Both the position numbers and the translations under genes were made by a program. A stretch of 64,000 nt of DNA, from the NCBI RefSeq assembly GCF_026788005.1, contig NZ_JABEPE010000006.1, positions 1 to 64,000 on the forward strand, given 5' to 3'. The stretch's first letter is position 1; the number at the start of each line of letters is the position of its first letter. The notes beneath the pieces were generated by a model. That model saw only the letters and a list, made by a program, of their open reading frames with translations, had not been told where the DNA came from and did not search any database. The stretch comes from Alteromonas sp. a30. Its GTDB lineage: Bacteria > Pseudomonadota > Gammaproteobacteria > Enterobacterales > Alteromonadaceae. Positions 29,196 to 38,230 of this stretch are shown piece by piece.

Positions 29196-29780
29196 TTAGT
29201 TATTACTAAAGACAGTCACTTGACCAATACGAGAATCATACACGAATCCGTTCCCTACATCGTTACTCGTCGGTTCATTATTTTCGTTTTTCACAGTTTG
29301 AGTTAAATAGTATTGACACAGATCATTACCTGCTGTGCCAGCCCCTGTATTCACATTAGTGAAATAACGAAAATTTTGAAATGGCTCATTGCTTGAGTCC
29401 CAGACAGATGTGATTGTGGGTGCGCTTTGTATAATTAAATTGAAAATGCTCTCACAATCAATACTAGAAATATTTGAGTCTTCTGTATTATCTGACGCTT
29501 GCCCAGTTGGATAACCCGTATCTTTATCAACACCAATTTGAATGCCATCTAACGTAACAAATGTCACGTTTGTCCCCGAGTTTTCACTTGGACGACCTTC
29601 AATTTCCCACTGTGCACGGATTAAGCCCACCCCTGTTGCAAAGCCTCCAGCGACACCTTCTACCGTTGCATCCTCTGCATCGTCAGTAACGTCGAGGAAG
29701 CGAGGTAGCGCCGTGGCAGCAAGTAAGCCTAAAACCACAACAACAATAACTAGCTCAATGAGTGAAAAACCACGTTGCAT
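29196..29780 (-). CDS. mshB: MSHA minor pilin MshB
   Basis: A 194-residue class III pilin with leader MQRG and mature start FSLIELVIVVVVLGLLAATA. The following PRFLDVTDDAEDATVEGVAG parallels MshA, and IRAQWEIEGRP and GYPTGQ are typical of MshB. Two Cys residues lie at ISSIDCE and NDLCQYY. It lies upstream of mshA in the canonical order and 101 bp after mshF. Confidence 0.92.
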   Translation of the reverse strand: MQRGFSLIELVIVVVVLGLLAATALPRFLDVTDDAEDATVEGVAGGFATGVGLIRAQWEIEGRPSENSGTNVTFVTLDGIQIGVDKDTGYPTGQASDNTEDSNISSIDCESIFNLIIQSAPTITSVWDSSNEPFQNFRYFTNVNTGAGTAGNDLCQYYLTQTVKNENNEPTSNDVGNGFVYDSRIGQVTVFSNN

Positions 29781-29881
29781 ATTTTCTTAACTCCAACACG
29801 CAAACGAACGTCATAGCGATCTTATGCGTATAAATTAAAGGGTTATTATTGGTAAATAAATTGGCAATAAGTCTAATATTA

Positions 29882-30385
29882 TCAAGCATCTGATTTAGTC
29901 ACGACACCAGTATAAACTTTATAATCAAAATAGGGACCAACGGCGATACTAAAACGACAGAAAGAATCTAAAATTTTACCACTGACATCAAGCCCATTGT
30001 AGTAGTTTGCCTTGACCTTAAAGCCTTGAATCTTCAATGGAAGCCCTAAGATCGACTTCCAAAGCTGCTCACATCCTTCTCGGCTCGGCTCAACTTTCGG
30101 CCAACCTAAGTGACTCATTGTCACGGGCCTTCTATCAACTTCTTGCTGAGCCCGATTATATTCAATCAAAATAATTCGATTCGGATTTCCTTCCGCTCGC
30201 CACTGCCAATGAGCATTAACGACACTGGTAGTAAACGAATCAGCCGCAACATTCATTGCCACCTTGTTAACTTCTGGCTCCGATTCACTTACGTACCAAA
30301 CCAGCGTCGACATAAAAATTGCAATGATGATAAATATCACCAACCCCATAAAAAGACGTTGGCTTTGATCCGAGTTTGTACTCAT
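29882..30385 (-). CDS. mshF: MSHA biogenesis protein MshF
   Basis: With the ATG at 30385, 2 bp past the mshG stop, the product is 167 residues; an upstream in-frame start at 30421 would overlap mshG and is less likely. It has one membrane helix (about residues 12-32, LVIFIIIAIFMSTLVWYV) and a periplasmic domain containing AHWQWRAEGNP and MSHLGWP, as in MshF proteins. Its exact role in pilus assembly is not established. It follows mshG in the conserved mshEGF order. Confidence 0.87.
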   Translation of the reverse strand: MSTNSDQSQRLFMGLVIFIIIAIFMSTLVWYVSESEPEVNKVAMNVAADSFTTSVVNAHWQWRAEGNPNRIILIEYNRAQQEVDRRPVTMSHLGWPKVEPSREGCEQLWKSILGLPLKIQGFKVKANYYNGLDVSGKILDSFCRFSIAVGPYFDYKVYTGVVTKSDA

Positions 30386-30387
30386 GA

Positions 30388-31638
30388 TTATCTGCCTTTT
30401 ACTGCGTTCATCATATCCCACATCGGTGTGAATATACCGAGGGCCAAAACAAGCACCATCACAGATACAATAGCAATAAGAATAGGCTCAATTTTTGCGG
30501 TTAACCCTTTTAGGTCATAATCCACTTCCCGCTCGTAATATACTGCCACGTCCATCAAAAGCTCATCAACTCGACCGGTTTCTTCTCCTACACCAATCAT
30601 TTGCATAACCAATGGTGTAAATAGCCCACTACCCGCTGCGACACGAGACAAACTTTCGCCTTTTTCAATCCCTTGACGCATACCAATAATGCGAGATGCC
30701 ATAAAACTGTTATCGACTGCATCCGCGGTTAAGTTAAGCGCATGAGTTAAGGGCACGCCTGCTTGAATCATCATCGAAAAACTTCGACTAAAACGGGCCA
30801 ATAAAGAACGTTCAAATACAGAACCCACCGTAGGCATACGGAGTTTATACCGGTCCCAATTTAGTCGCCCTTGTTTGGTATTAAGATATCGCTTAATGAA
30901 GAAAATACCGCCAGATATAGCAATAAGTAGCCAATGCCATTTGTGGATAAAGAAATCCGACATACCTAGCAGAAAAAGGGTCATTCCGGGAAGTTCCGCG
31001 CCAAACTTGTTAAACATGCCAGCAAATGTCGGAATAACAAAAATATTCATAATGACCAATGCAATCACAATGGCAATGATCACGAACATTGGATAACGGG
31101 TAGCTGATTTTATTTGCTTACGCGTTTCCTGTTCACGTTCTAAATACTCCGACAGCTGCAAACAAGCTTCATCCAATTTACCCGTATTTTCCCCGACATG
31201 AATGATGCTCACATATAACTGATCAAAAATCTTCGGATATTGGTTAAGTGCAGAAGAAAACGAACGTCCTCTTTCTAATTGCGCCCCAACATCAAATAAC
31301 GCCCTCTGCATTCGTTTTGAACTGGTCGTTTCAGCCAGCCCTTTAACCGCTCTTAAAATTGGAATACCGGATTTCATAAGGGAGTACATTTGCCGAGAAA
31401 AAATAACCAAATCGTCTAACGTCACTTTAGGTACGAAAAGGTCGGCTAACATTCCTCCATTCATGGTATTTGACTCTCCAGAGGAGACACTACCTTGAGA
31501 ACGACTTGGGGAAATATTCAACGGAATAACACTACGTTTAATCAACGCTTGGGCAACCGAATTTTTGTCAGGAGCTTCAATCTGACCCTTAACTAACGAA
31601 CCATCCTGATTTCTAGCTGAGTAATCAAACAGGGGCAT
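30388..31638 (-). CDS. mshG: MSHA inner-membrane platform protein MshG (GspF/PilC family)
   Basis: I place the start at ATG 31638, giving 416 residues beginning MPLFDYSARNQDGSLVKGQI, the usual N-terminus of the family; GTG codons at 31650 would add four residues. Two tandem T2SF domains (about residues 65-195 and 275-400) and three main membrane helices are visible. The repeated motif appears as RQMYSLMKSGIPILRAVKGL and SRSFSMMIQAGVPLTHALNL. It is the rotor-like platform on which MshE acts. The 5' end overlaps mshE by 14 bp. Confidence 0.94.
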   Translation of the reverse strand: MPLFDYSARNQDGSLVKGQIEAPDKNSVAQALIKRSVIPLNISPSRSQGSVSSGESNTMNGGMLADLFVPKVTLDDLVIFSRQMYSLMKSGIPILRAVKGLAETTSSKRMQRALFDVGAQLERGRSFSSALNQYPKIFDQLYVSIIHVGENTGKLDEACLQLSEYLEREQETRKQIKSATRYPMFVIIAIVIALVIMNIFVIPTFAGMFNKFGAELPGMTLFLLGMSDFFIHKWHWLLIAISGGIFFIKRYLNTKQGRLNWDRYKLRMPTVGSVFERSLLARFSRSFSMMIQAGVPLTHALNLTADAVDNSFMASRIIGMRQGIEKGESLSRVAAGSGLFTPLVMQMIGVGEETGRVDELLMDVAVYYEREVDYDLKGLTAKIEPILIAIVSVMVLVLALGIFTPMWDMMNAVKGR

Positions 31639-33403
31639 CCGTTCCACCACTCAATGACTTCTGCTGGTCATCGGATATAAGCTCAAGCTCTCTCAATTTT
31701 TCTTCATCATCAGCAACCATTTCGACAAGCTTCAACACTTCCTCTACCGTAGTCACCCCTTGTTTTGCATACTCTAATGCAGATTTTGCTAATGGAAAAA
31801 AGCCCGGACTTTCTTTTGCTACCCTTGAAAATGCGGCGGTATCGCTATCTTTTAATGCATTCATCATCGACTCTGACATTTCCAACAGCTCAAACACACC
31901 TATCCGCCCGTGATACCCGGTTTGATGACAAGACTGACAACCAAGACCACGCTGAAACGTTTCTTTTGGAAAATCCCCTTCAATATTATGGAGCCAAAAT
32001 AATTCTTCTGACGTTGGCTTATATTCCACTTTGCAGTTTTGACACACTTTACGAACTAAACGTTGGGCGATGATAGCTCGCAGAGAACTTGCGACTAAGT
32101 ATCCCGGCGCTCCCATATCAAGCAAACGAATGGCACTGCTAATAGAGTCGTTCGTGTGCAGTGTTGATAACACTAAATGGCCTGTTAATGCACCACGCAA
32201 ACCGATCTCAACGGTTTCATGATCACGCATCTCACCCACCATAATGATATCTGGATCTTGACGTAACGTGGTTCTTAATACGCTGGAAAAATCTAGCCCT
32301 ATTTTGCTATTCACTTGAACCTGATTAATCCGGGGAAGCCGATATTCAACAGGATCTTCGACCGTAATGACTTTTTTCGCAGGCTTATTTAACTCACTCA
32401 ACGCACCATAGAGTGTGGTCGTTTTACCTGAACCAGTGGGTCCTGTTACCAGAATCAAACCGTGTGGCCTGTGTAGCAGTAACCGAAAACGATGCAGTAA
32501 GCGGTTGGGCATCCCTGTTTGTTCTAGCGTGAGAATACCCTCGGACTGATCTAACAAACGCATCACCACCGATTCACCATGCTGCACAGGCATGGTTGAT
32601 ACACGCACATCAATTGAACGCCCTTTAATTTTGATGTTTGTACGACCATCTTGAGGTAAGCGTTTTTCTGAAATATCTAACCCCGACATCAACTTTAAGC
32701 GCAATACCAACGCACTAGCAATGTTACGTTCATTGATGATGCTTTCTTGCAATATACCATCAACACGTTGGCGAATGCGCAGTGCACTTTCATCAGGCTC
32801 GATATGAATATCTGACGCGCTCATCTGTACGGCATCTTCAAAGATAGACTGTAGCAATTTCGCTACCGTGGTATCTTCTTCAGAGTTATCCATGACGTTT
32901 AGGTCGAACTCTTCTTCCCCTTGATGCTCAGTGGCAAGCGCTTGTGCAAAGGACGCGATATCCTCCGTTCGACGGTAGTAAGTATCAAATGCATTATAGA
33001 GCTGAGCTTCACGCACAATCGCTAGCTCAATAGCCTTGGGTAGAATGCTCGAGAGGGTGTCAACCACTGACAGATCAGCGGGGTCGCTCATACCGATGAG
33101 CACTCTGTCACCCCTATCTTCAATTGCAATAGCCTTTAGGCGTCGCGCTTGTACTTCTGATATAAGCTTTATGACATGAGGTTCAATTTGTTTTTGAGAA
33201 ATATCGAGCAAAGGAATGCTGAGTTGTTGAGATAAAAAGTTCAACAACCCATCTTCTGTGACGAAGCCTAAATCCACCAAAGCTTGACCTAATTTACGGC
33301 CAGAATCGCGTTGCGCAGCAAGAGCCTGCTGTAACTGTTCATCCGTAATGACGGATTCGTGAACGAGCAAATCCCCGAGCCGCATCTTTAATTTAGGTTT
33401 CAT
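31625..33403 (-). CDS. mshE: MSHA extension ATPase MshE with c-di-GMP-binding N-domain
   Basis: The 592-residue GspE/PilB-family ATPase begins with two tandem MshEN motifs, RLGDLLVHESVITDEQLQQA (8-27) and KLGQALVDLGFVTEDGLLNF (37-56), each leading into an LxxQ. These are the established c-di-GMP ligands in V. cholerae MshE. The core has Walker A GPTGSGKTTT (321-330), an Asp box around TVEDPVEY, Walker B DIIMVGEMRD and the CxxC pairs CQNC and CQSC of the zinc-binding subdomain. It powers MSHA extension. It starts 1 bp after mshN. Confidence 0.96.
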   Translation of the reverse strand: MKPKLKMRLGDLLVHESVITDEQLQQALAAQRDSGRKLGQALVDLGFVTEDGLLNFLSQQLSIPLLDISQKQIEPHVIKLISEVQARRLKAIAIEDRGDRVLIGMSDPADLSVVDTLSSILPKAIELAIVREAQLYNAFDTYYRRTEDIASFAQALATEHQGEEEFDLNVMDNSEEDTTVAKLLQSIFEDAVQMSASDIHIEPDESALRIRQRVDGILQESIINERNIASALVLRLKLMSGLDISEKRLPQDGRTNIKIKGRSIDVRVSTMPVQHGESVVMRLLDQSEGILTLEQTGMPNRLLHRFRLLLHRPHGLILVTGPTGSGKTTTLYGALSELNKPAKKVITVEDPVEYRLPRINQVQVNSKIGLDFSSVLRTTLRQDPDIIMVGEMRDHETVEIGLRGALTGHLVLSTLHTNDSISSAIRLLDMGAPGYLVASSLRAIIAQRLVRKVCQNCKVEYKPTSEELFWLHNIEGDFPKETFQRGLGCQSCHQTGYHGRIGVFELLEMSESMMNALKDSDTAAFSRVAKESPGFFPLAKSALEYAKQGVTTVEEVLKLVEMVADDEEKLRELELISDDQQKSLSGGTDAPV

Positions 33404-33404
33404 T

Positions 33405-34631
33405 TTAGTTCTCTAATGCTCCAATTCTGTTTTCAACAAATCTAAGTACCGTTGGTGACACTTGTTTTAATTCGAGCACCTTTTTATAAGCAACTAAAGC
33501 AGCGTTTGAACGCGCTTGTTTGTCCTCGGCAATCGCTAAACCCAGCCACCAGTTTGCCCTTGATGCATCAAAGTCAACTAAGGTTGTGAATAACTTCGCC
33601 GCCTCATCAAAGCGACCCAGTTGCTGAGCGGCAGCAGCCTGTAAGGCAATGTACTCACTGTGAAGATTTACATCAGGAGTGATAGGTAACAGCATGTCAT
33701 ACAAGGATTGCATTTTTTTCTGACGGTGTAACATACGCCCTAACATCAACCTTAGGTCAATACGCTCTGGTGCCAATTTAACACCATCTCGCAACACGGT
33801 CTCAGCTAACCTTTCCTGCTGGTGAGCAAATAAAATAACGGCCAAACGCTTGCGAATATCATGACGCTCAGGAGCAAGTTCCAACGCACGATCAAGAATG
33901 TTAATTGCAGATGCTGGCTGCTTGTCATTCATTGCCGAAGTTGCACCTTCAACCATTTGTTGCAGCTTTTCATCAAGTGATAATCGTCCTACTCTGGAAA
34001 TCTGCATTTCTCCTTGAGAAGCTTTTTGCGGCTCAGATGCTTGCAATGCCTCTAGTTCTTCTGTGCTAGCGTTTAGGGGAACTTTCGGTGCAGTTTCGGC
34101 TGGAGAATTGGCTAACTGTTCGAATGTAGCTTCAAAAACCTCCGGGTCTCGCGTTTGCAGGTTAGGGTCGATTCGCGCGAGCGCATCTTTCGGCGCGAAC
34201 TCTCGAGTAACCGATGCCATCTCTGGAGCCACACTTTCATGAGTGAAAGAGTTACTGACATCGCTGGTCGCATTGAGCATACCACTCGAATCAGTCTCGA
34301 TATTTTTCATACTCACTTGAGAGCTATCTGGTTGCTCATTGTCGGTGTCTTCTTCAAATGAACGCGGCGCTTTCTTGCTAGTGGCATCATGCGCATCATC
34401 AGAGGTGCCATGAATTAAATTGGAGGCATATGATAAAGACTGAGAAGCAACCTCGTTAATACCAATGATTCGATCAACAATAAACAACCCAATTGCGATA
34501 CCAATGAATAGAATCATCCATGTGGCGCGTCGTGACGATACGGATTTAGGTGCAGTGTAATCCGCAGAGTTGGTATCACCTAGGCCATCTCTGTTCTCCA
34601 AGTCTTGAAGCATCTTATTAACAACACTCAA
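33405..34631 (-). CDS. mshN: MSHA biogenesis TPR protein MshN
   Basis: I choose the TTG at 34631 as start. It overlaps the mshM stop as TTGA, has AGGAG about 11 bases upstream and gives MSVVNKMLQDLENRDG, the typical MshN N-terminus. The product is then 408 residues. A membrane helix follows (about 35-55), then an acidic, Ser/Pro-rich periplasmic linker and C-terminal TPR repeats (about 235-405). MshN probably acts as a periplasmic scaffold for the secretin, by analogy with TPR pilotins. An ORF extending to 34736 is an artefact of the overlap. Confidence 0.9.
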   Translation of the reverse strand: MSVVNKMLQDLENRDGLGDTNSADYTAPKSVSSRRATWMILFIGIAIGLFIVDRIIGINEVASQSLSYASNLIHGTSDDAHDATSKKAPRSFEEDTDNEQPDSSQVSMKNIETDSSGMLNATSDVSNSFTHESVAPEMASVTREFAPKDALARIDPNLQTRDPEVFEATFEQLANSPAETAPKVPLNASTEELEALQASEPQKASQGEMQISRVGRLSLDEKLQQMVEGATSAMNDKQPASAINILDRALELAPERHDIRKRLAVILFAHQQERLAETVLRDGVKLAPERIDLRLMLGRMLHRQKKMQSLYDMLLPITPDVNLHSEYIALQAAAAQQLGRFDEAAKLFTTLVDFDASRANWWLGLAIAEDKQARSNAALVAYKKVLELKQVSPTVLRFVENRIGALEN

Positions 34632-35539
34632 ATTAATCCCGCTCCTGTGGCATAAACCCAACCACCCAGTGCCAAGCCTGTCACCACAAGCCCTCCCATC
34701 ACATAAGCGAATACATGGGATTGAGGTTGAACACACGCATCTGTATCCTTTATTGCCAACCGCATGTGTTTTTTACTAACCGCTTCAACGCCTTCACCAT
34801 AAGCTAACATCAGGCTCTTATGACACACCACATTAACCATTCTTGGCGTTCCTTGAGTGGCTTTAAATAGCTCTTTGCACACTCCGCGACTGAACACTTC
34901 TACTCCTCGATACCCCGCCACAGCAAGCCGGTGTTTTACATAATGATAGAGTTGATCTAAATCCATCTTATCTAAGTTATATGAGAAGGTAATTCGCTGG
35001 CGAAGCTGTCTCAAATCAGAGCGTGATAGCTTTTCATCCAATTCTGGCTGTCCAAACAATACAACCTGTAGCAGTTTTCTTGACTCAGTTTCAAGGTTAG
35101 TAAAGAGCCGCAAGACTTCTAAGCTCTCAACGGGTAACGCCTGCGCTTCATCAATAATCAACACAACCGCATTTCCACTTCGGTTAATATGTATCAGTTT
35201 CTCTTGGATGCGTTGGGTAAACTCTTGTTGATCAGAGTTCTCACTCAGTTCAACTCCCAACTCTCCTGCAACCGCTCGTCTCAGTTCCTGAGGAGACAAA
35301 AAGGGATTGGGAATGTACGCCGTTACGAAATAATCAGGCAGTTCGTTTAGCAGTTTACGACATATCAGCGTCTTACCGGTGCCAACTTCCCCAGTAACTT
35401 TAATAAATCCCTCGCCTGATTGCAGCGCAGTATTCAACACTTGCAACGCTTCTTTATGCGTTGGCAAACCGTAAAAGTAACTCGTGTTTGGCGTTAACGT
35501 GAAAGGTAACTCTGAAATACCAAAATGATATAGGTACAC
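34628..35539 (-). CDS. mshM: MSHA ATPase MshM (ExeA-like AAA)
   Basis: The 303-residue protein opens MYLYHFGISELPFTLTPNTS, the ExeA/MshM signature. It has Walker A GEVGTGKT (about 49-56) and Walker B VVLIIDEAQALP (about 125-136) and ends in a C-terminal membrane helix (VMGGLVVTGLALGGWVYA). ExeA homologues help multimerise or localise the secretin through peptidoglycan. There is no periplasmic peptidoglycan-binding domain here beyond a few residues, as is usual for MshM. It starts 3 bp after mshL and overlaps mshN. Confidence 0.93.
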   Translation of the reverse strand: MYLYHFGISELPFTLTPNTSYFYGLPTHKEALQVLNTALQSGEGFIKVTGEVGTGKTLICRKLLNELPDYFVTAYIPNPFLSPQELRRAVAGELGVELSENSDQQEFTQRIQEKLIHINRSGNAVVLIIDEAQALPVESLEVLRLFTNLETESRKLLQVVLFGQPELDEKLSRSDLRQLRQRITFSYNLDKMDLDQLYHYVKHRLAVAGYRGVEVFSRGVCKELFKATQGTPRMVNVVCHKSLMLAYGEGVEAVSKKHMRLAIKDTDACVQPQSHVFAYVMGGLVVTGLALGGWVYATGAGLI

Positions 35540-35542
35540 GCG

Positions 35543-37201
35543 CTACTCCACGTATAACCAATCAACCATCGAATCCTGACTCTGGCGAATTTGATTCTTC
35601 CATGTTTTCGATGAAACGACCGTTGGTTTTAACATGATGATAAGTTCACGTTTCTGCTCAACCTCTTTGCGACTTTTAAACAGCTCACCTAAGACAGGTA
35701 CATCACCTAACCAAGGTGTTTTAGAGTGCTGTTCTGTGGTAGAGGTTTGCATCAAGCCACCTATTACTACAATTTCGCCGGATCGAGCATGTATAACAGT
35801 ATCCGACTCTCGAATATTACTTCTTGCGAGCGGTAAAATGAGTTGTTCTTGATTAATGGTCACGATCTTTTCTTGCTCTTGAGTTTCCACGACGGAAGGA
35901 TGAACATGCAATAACACATTACCACCATCGTCAATTTGTGGCGTCACATCAAGCGCAATGCCTGAGAAGAAAGGGGTTAGTTCAACATCGGGGGTGTTTG
36001 ATGTAGTGCTCGCATTGGTGGTACTTTGATTGGAAACATCCGTTACAAAATACTCATCATTCCCCACCTTAATAACGGCTTTTTGATTATTTAGCGCTGT
36101 CACTCGCGGGCTTGACAGCACTTGCACATTTCCTTGCGTTGATAACAAACTAACGACGCCACTGAAATCTTGATTAACAAATGCCAAGCTAGACAAGCCA
36201 CCAATTGCCCCGGTAATTGTGTTGTTAGTAATTTGCCCATTGGTTGAGAATCTAAAATCGGTGCTACCGGAATGGGACAGAATCTCTGTCCATTGTATGC
36301 CTTGTTGATATTCATCATTGAGAGTTAATTCAATAATGCGAGCCTCAAGCACAACTTGTCTTTGGATATTGTTTTCTGAAGCTTTTAAGAACTTGCGGAT
36401 CTGGCGATGTTCATCCGGCATAGCTCGGACAGTAACTAATCCTGCTTGGGGAGAAACCACCACGCTGCGCCCTGACTGAGCACCAATCAAGGCCGTTAAA
36501 GATTGAGACAGTTGTTCCCAAAAATTGGTTCGTGTTGTTGTCGAGATATTCGTGCCATTTCCTGAATTTGAATTAGCATTATTACCTGTCTGATTATTAA
36601 AGTTATTCGATGAAGTCGTGTTTAATCCACCGTTATTGTTATTATTTCTATTATTCCCAAATTGGGATACGCCACCAGAACTAATGCTGCTTGATGTTAA
36701 GCCATCTCGTTGCATCAACAGATAATTTACAGCATACGTTTCCGTCCGCATTCCAGCAGGATAAACACGATAAACCTGCCCTTTCTTCTGAATGTCGTAA
36801 CCATACATTTCACTAACTAAGTCAAATACTTCCATTAATCTAACTTGTTTTAGATCTAGCGTAATGGAACCGGTCACTTCTGGATGAACCGCAACCGAAA
36901 ACGGGCTTTCTTGCACTAGGCCAGCAAAAAATGTTGATGCCGGTGTTGCATCCGCTTTGATGTCGTAACGCGGCTCACCAAACAATGCTTTTTCTTTTTG
37001 CTGAGGTACAACGGGTTGTATGGCTTGAGCCACTTCCTCGGGTAACTCTCCCAAGGGCGCTATTGAACCTTTTACGTTTTGTGTATCATCTACTTCCGAT
37101 AAGGCATTTTGCATGGCCTGCTCAACTGGCTGTTGATCAACGCTCTGACAACCAATCAGCACCATTAAACAAATAGCAATACCAAATCCTTTAATAAACA
37201 T
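35543..37201 (-). CDS. mshL: MSHA outer-membrane secretin MshL
   Basis: A 552-residue lipoprotein-like secretin: signal with lipobox LIGC (Cys18), an N0/STN-type domain (about 90-160, VTGSITLDLKQVRLMEVFDL), an Asn/Gly/Ser-rich linker (about 175-222), an N1-type domain and the secretin core ending with SGEIVVIGGLMQTSTTEQHS and TPWLGDVPVLGELFKSRKEV. It forms the outer-membrane pore for the MSHA pilus. Its start overlaps mshK by 11 bp. Confidence 0.95.
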   Translation of the reverse strand: MFIKGFGIAICLMVLIGCQSVDQQPVEQAMQNALSEVDDTQNVKGSIAPLGELPEEVAQAIQPVVPQQKEKALFGEPRYDIKADATPASTFFAGLVQESPFSVAVHPEVTGSITLDLKQVRLMEVFDLVSEMYGYDIQKKGQVYRVYPAGMRTETYAVNYLLMQRDGLTSSSISSGGVSQFGNNRNNNNNGGLNTTSSNNFNNQTGNNANSNSGNGTNISTTTRTNFWEQLSQSLTALIGAQSGRSVVVSPQAGLVTVRAMPDEHRQIRKFLKASENNIQRQVVLEARIIELTLNDEYQQGIQWTEILSHSGSTDFRFSTNGQITNNTITGAIGGLSSLAFVNQDFSGVVSLLSTQGNVQVLSSPRVTALNNQKAVIKVGNDEYFVTDVSNQSTTNASTTSNTPDVELTPFFSGIALDVTPQIDDGGNVLLHVHPSVVETQEQEKIVTINQEQLILPLARSNIRESDTVIHARSGEIVVIGGLMQTSTTEQHSKTPWLGDVPVLGELFKSRKEVEQKRELIIMLKPTVVSSKTWKNQIRQSQDSMVDWLYVE

Positions 37202-37559
37202 AAGCTCTTTCTTCTACAACATCGGTATTAAATACTTTCACGACTCGATGAAAGTCACCATTTTTTAGTTCAATACTGTCTTTATTGATTTTGCTTAGCA
37301 AAATATTTTTCCATTTTTCTCCTTCCGATACCATCTCGTTATTAATGATGACAAAACGCCGCTCATCGGAGTAAAAAATAGCGGAGATTTTTACGTCAGG
37401 AATGCCACTTGCGTTATCACGCGTTTCTCCTGACTCCACAAGGCCGCCGGAAGCAGATGAGGAAGAGGATGAAACAGGTGGCCGAGTTGGATCAAATAAT
37501 TCCTGCGCTAAGGCAGGTTTTAAAATAAGGATAAAGAATAAGATAAACCCAAGCTTCAT
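37191..37559 (-). CDS. mshK: MSHA pilus assembly protein MshK (PilP-like)
   Basis: The 122-residue protein has a signal peptide (cleavage near ALA-QEL) then the DPTRPP motif and a Ser-rich linker. A small beta domain resembling PilP/GspC follows (SAIFYSDERRFVIINNEMVS). It is thought to join the inner-membrane alignment proteins to MshL. It starts 8 bp after mshJ and overlaps mshL. Confidence 0.85.
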   Translation of the reverse strand: MKLGFILFFILILKPALAQELFDPTRPPVSSSSSSASGGLVESGETRDNASGIPDVKISAIFYSDERRFVIINNEMVSEGEKWKNILLSKINKDSIELKNGDFHRVVKVFNTDVVEERAYVY

Positions 37560-37567
37560 TATAATTT

Positions 37568-38230
37568 TTACACACCTATAAAGGCTTCATTTGTACTTAA
37601 GGTATAAAGTTCAATTTCAGCATTCGCGACCGGATATTCATCCACTAAATAATCGAAACGCTTCCAATAGAAACGCCACTCTAAATCTTCTATTTCTTCT
37701 AGATAATTTAAAATGTCCATGTACTGTCCTTGTAATACGAGTGAAACACCATGCTGGAACAAATTAACACTTTTTCCACTTGCCGCATCAATATCCATCA
37801 TGCGGACAGGCGCTATTGAACTTACTTTGATAACTTTTAATTTGGATGAGCGCTCTAAAATTTTATGCAAAACATCCGGCATTTTGTTTGCGGGGATAAG
37901 ATCGACCGTCTGTTCCCTTAAAGTGCCATCCACTTTCGCAATACTTTCCTCTAGCTTACGCATTTTCTGACGCAAGGGTTCGTCAGGGTCTTGCAGCAGC
38001 TCCATTTCAATGCCTTTAATCTGCGAATCTAAACGTACTAAATCGACTTTTTGTCTCTCTACTGTGCGTAGTAAGGCTTCTAACGCTAACTGCTTGGGCT
38101 CAATAAACCAGTAAAAACCACCTAGAAACACTAATGAAAGACCACTCAATAAAGTTAACACCTTCTCCCTTTTTGTGAGTTGAGAAAATCCAATATTGAG
38201 TTTTTCAAGCCACTCCAGATTTAACTTCAT
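37568..38230 (-). CDS. mshJ: MSHA alignment protein MshJ (PilO-like)
   Basis: A 220-residue bitopic membrane protein: a short cytoplasmic segment, a helix near residues 27-44 (LTLLSGLSLVFLGGFYWFI), a coiled coil (45-115) and a ferredoxin-like periplasmic domain. LVLQGQYMDILNYLEEIEDL is the typical PilO-type end. It works with the two MshI proteins in the inner-membrane alignment complex. Its start overlaps the mshI2 stop as ATGA. Confidence 0.88.
   Translation of the reverse strand: MKLNLEWLEKLNIGFSQLTKREKVLTLLSGLSLVFLGGFYWFIEPKQLALEALLRTVERQKVDLVRLDSQIKGIEMELLQDPDEPLRQKMRKLEESIAKVDGTLREQTVDLIPANKMPDVLHKILERSSKLKVIKVSSIAPVRMMDIDAASGKSVNLFQHGVSLVLQGQYMDILNYLEEIEDLEWRFYWKRFDYLVDEYPVANAEIELYTLSTNEAFIGV

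Noticed and set aside
36535-36680. AAT-rich stretch of mshL as a phase-variable microsatellite
   Set aside because: The codons are mixed and no pure repeat unit runs long enough for typical slippage.
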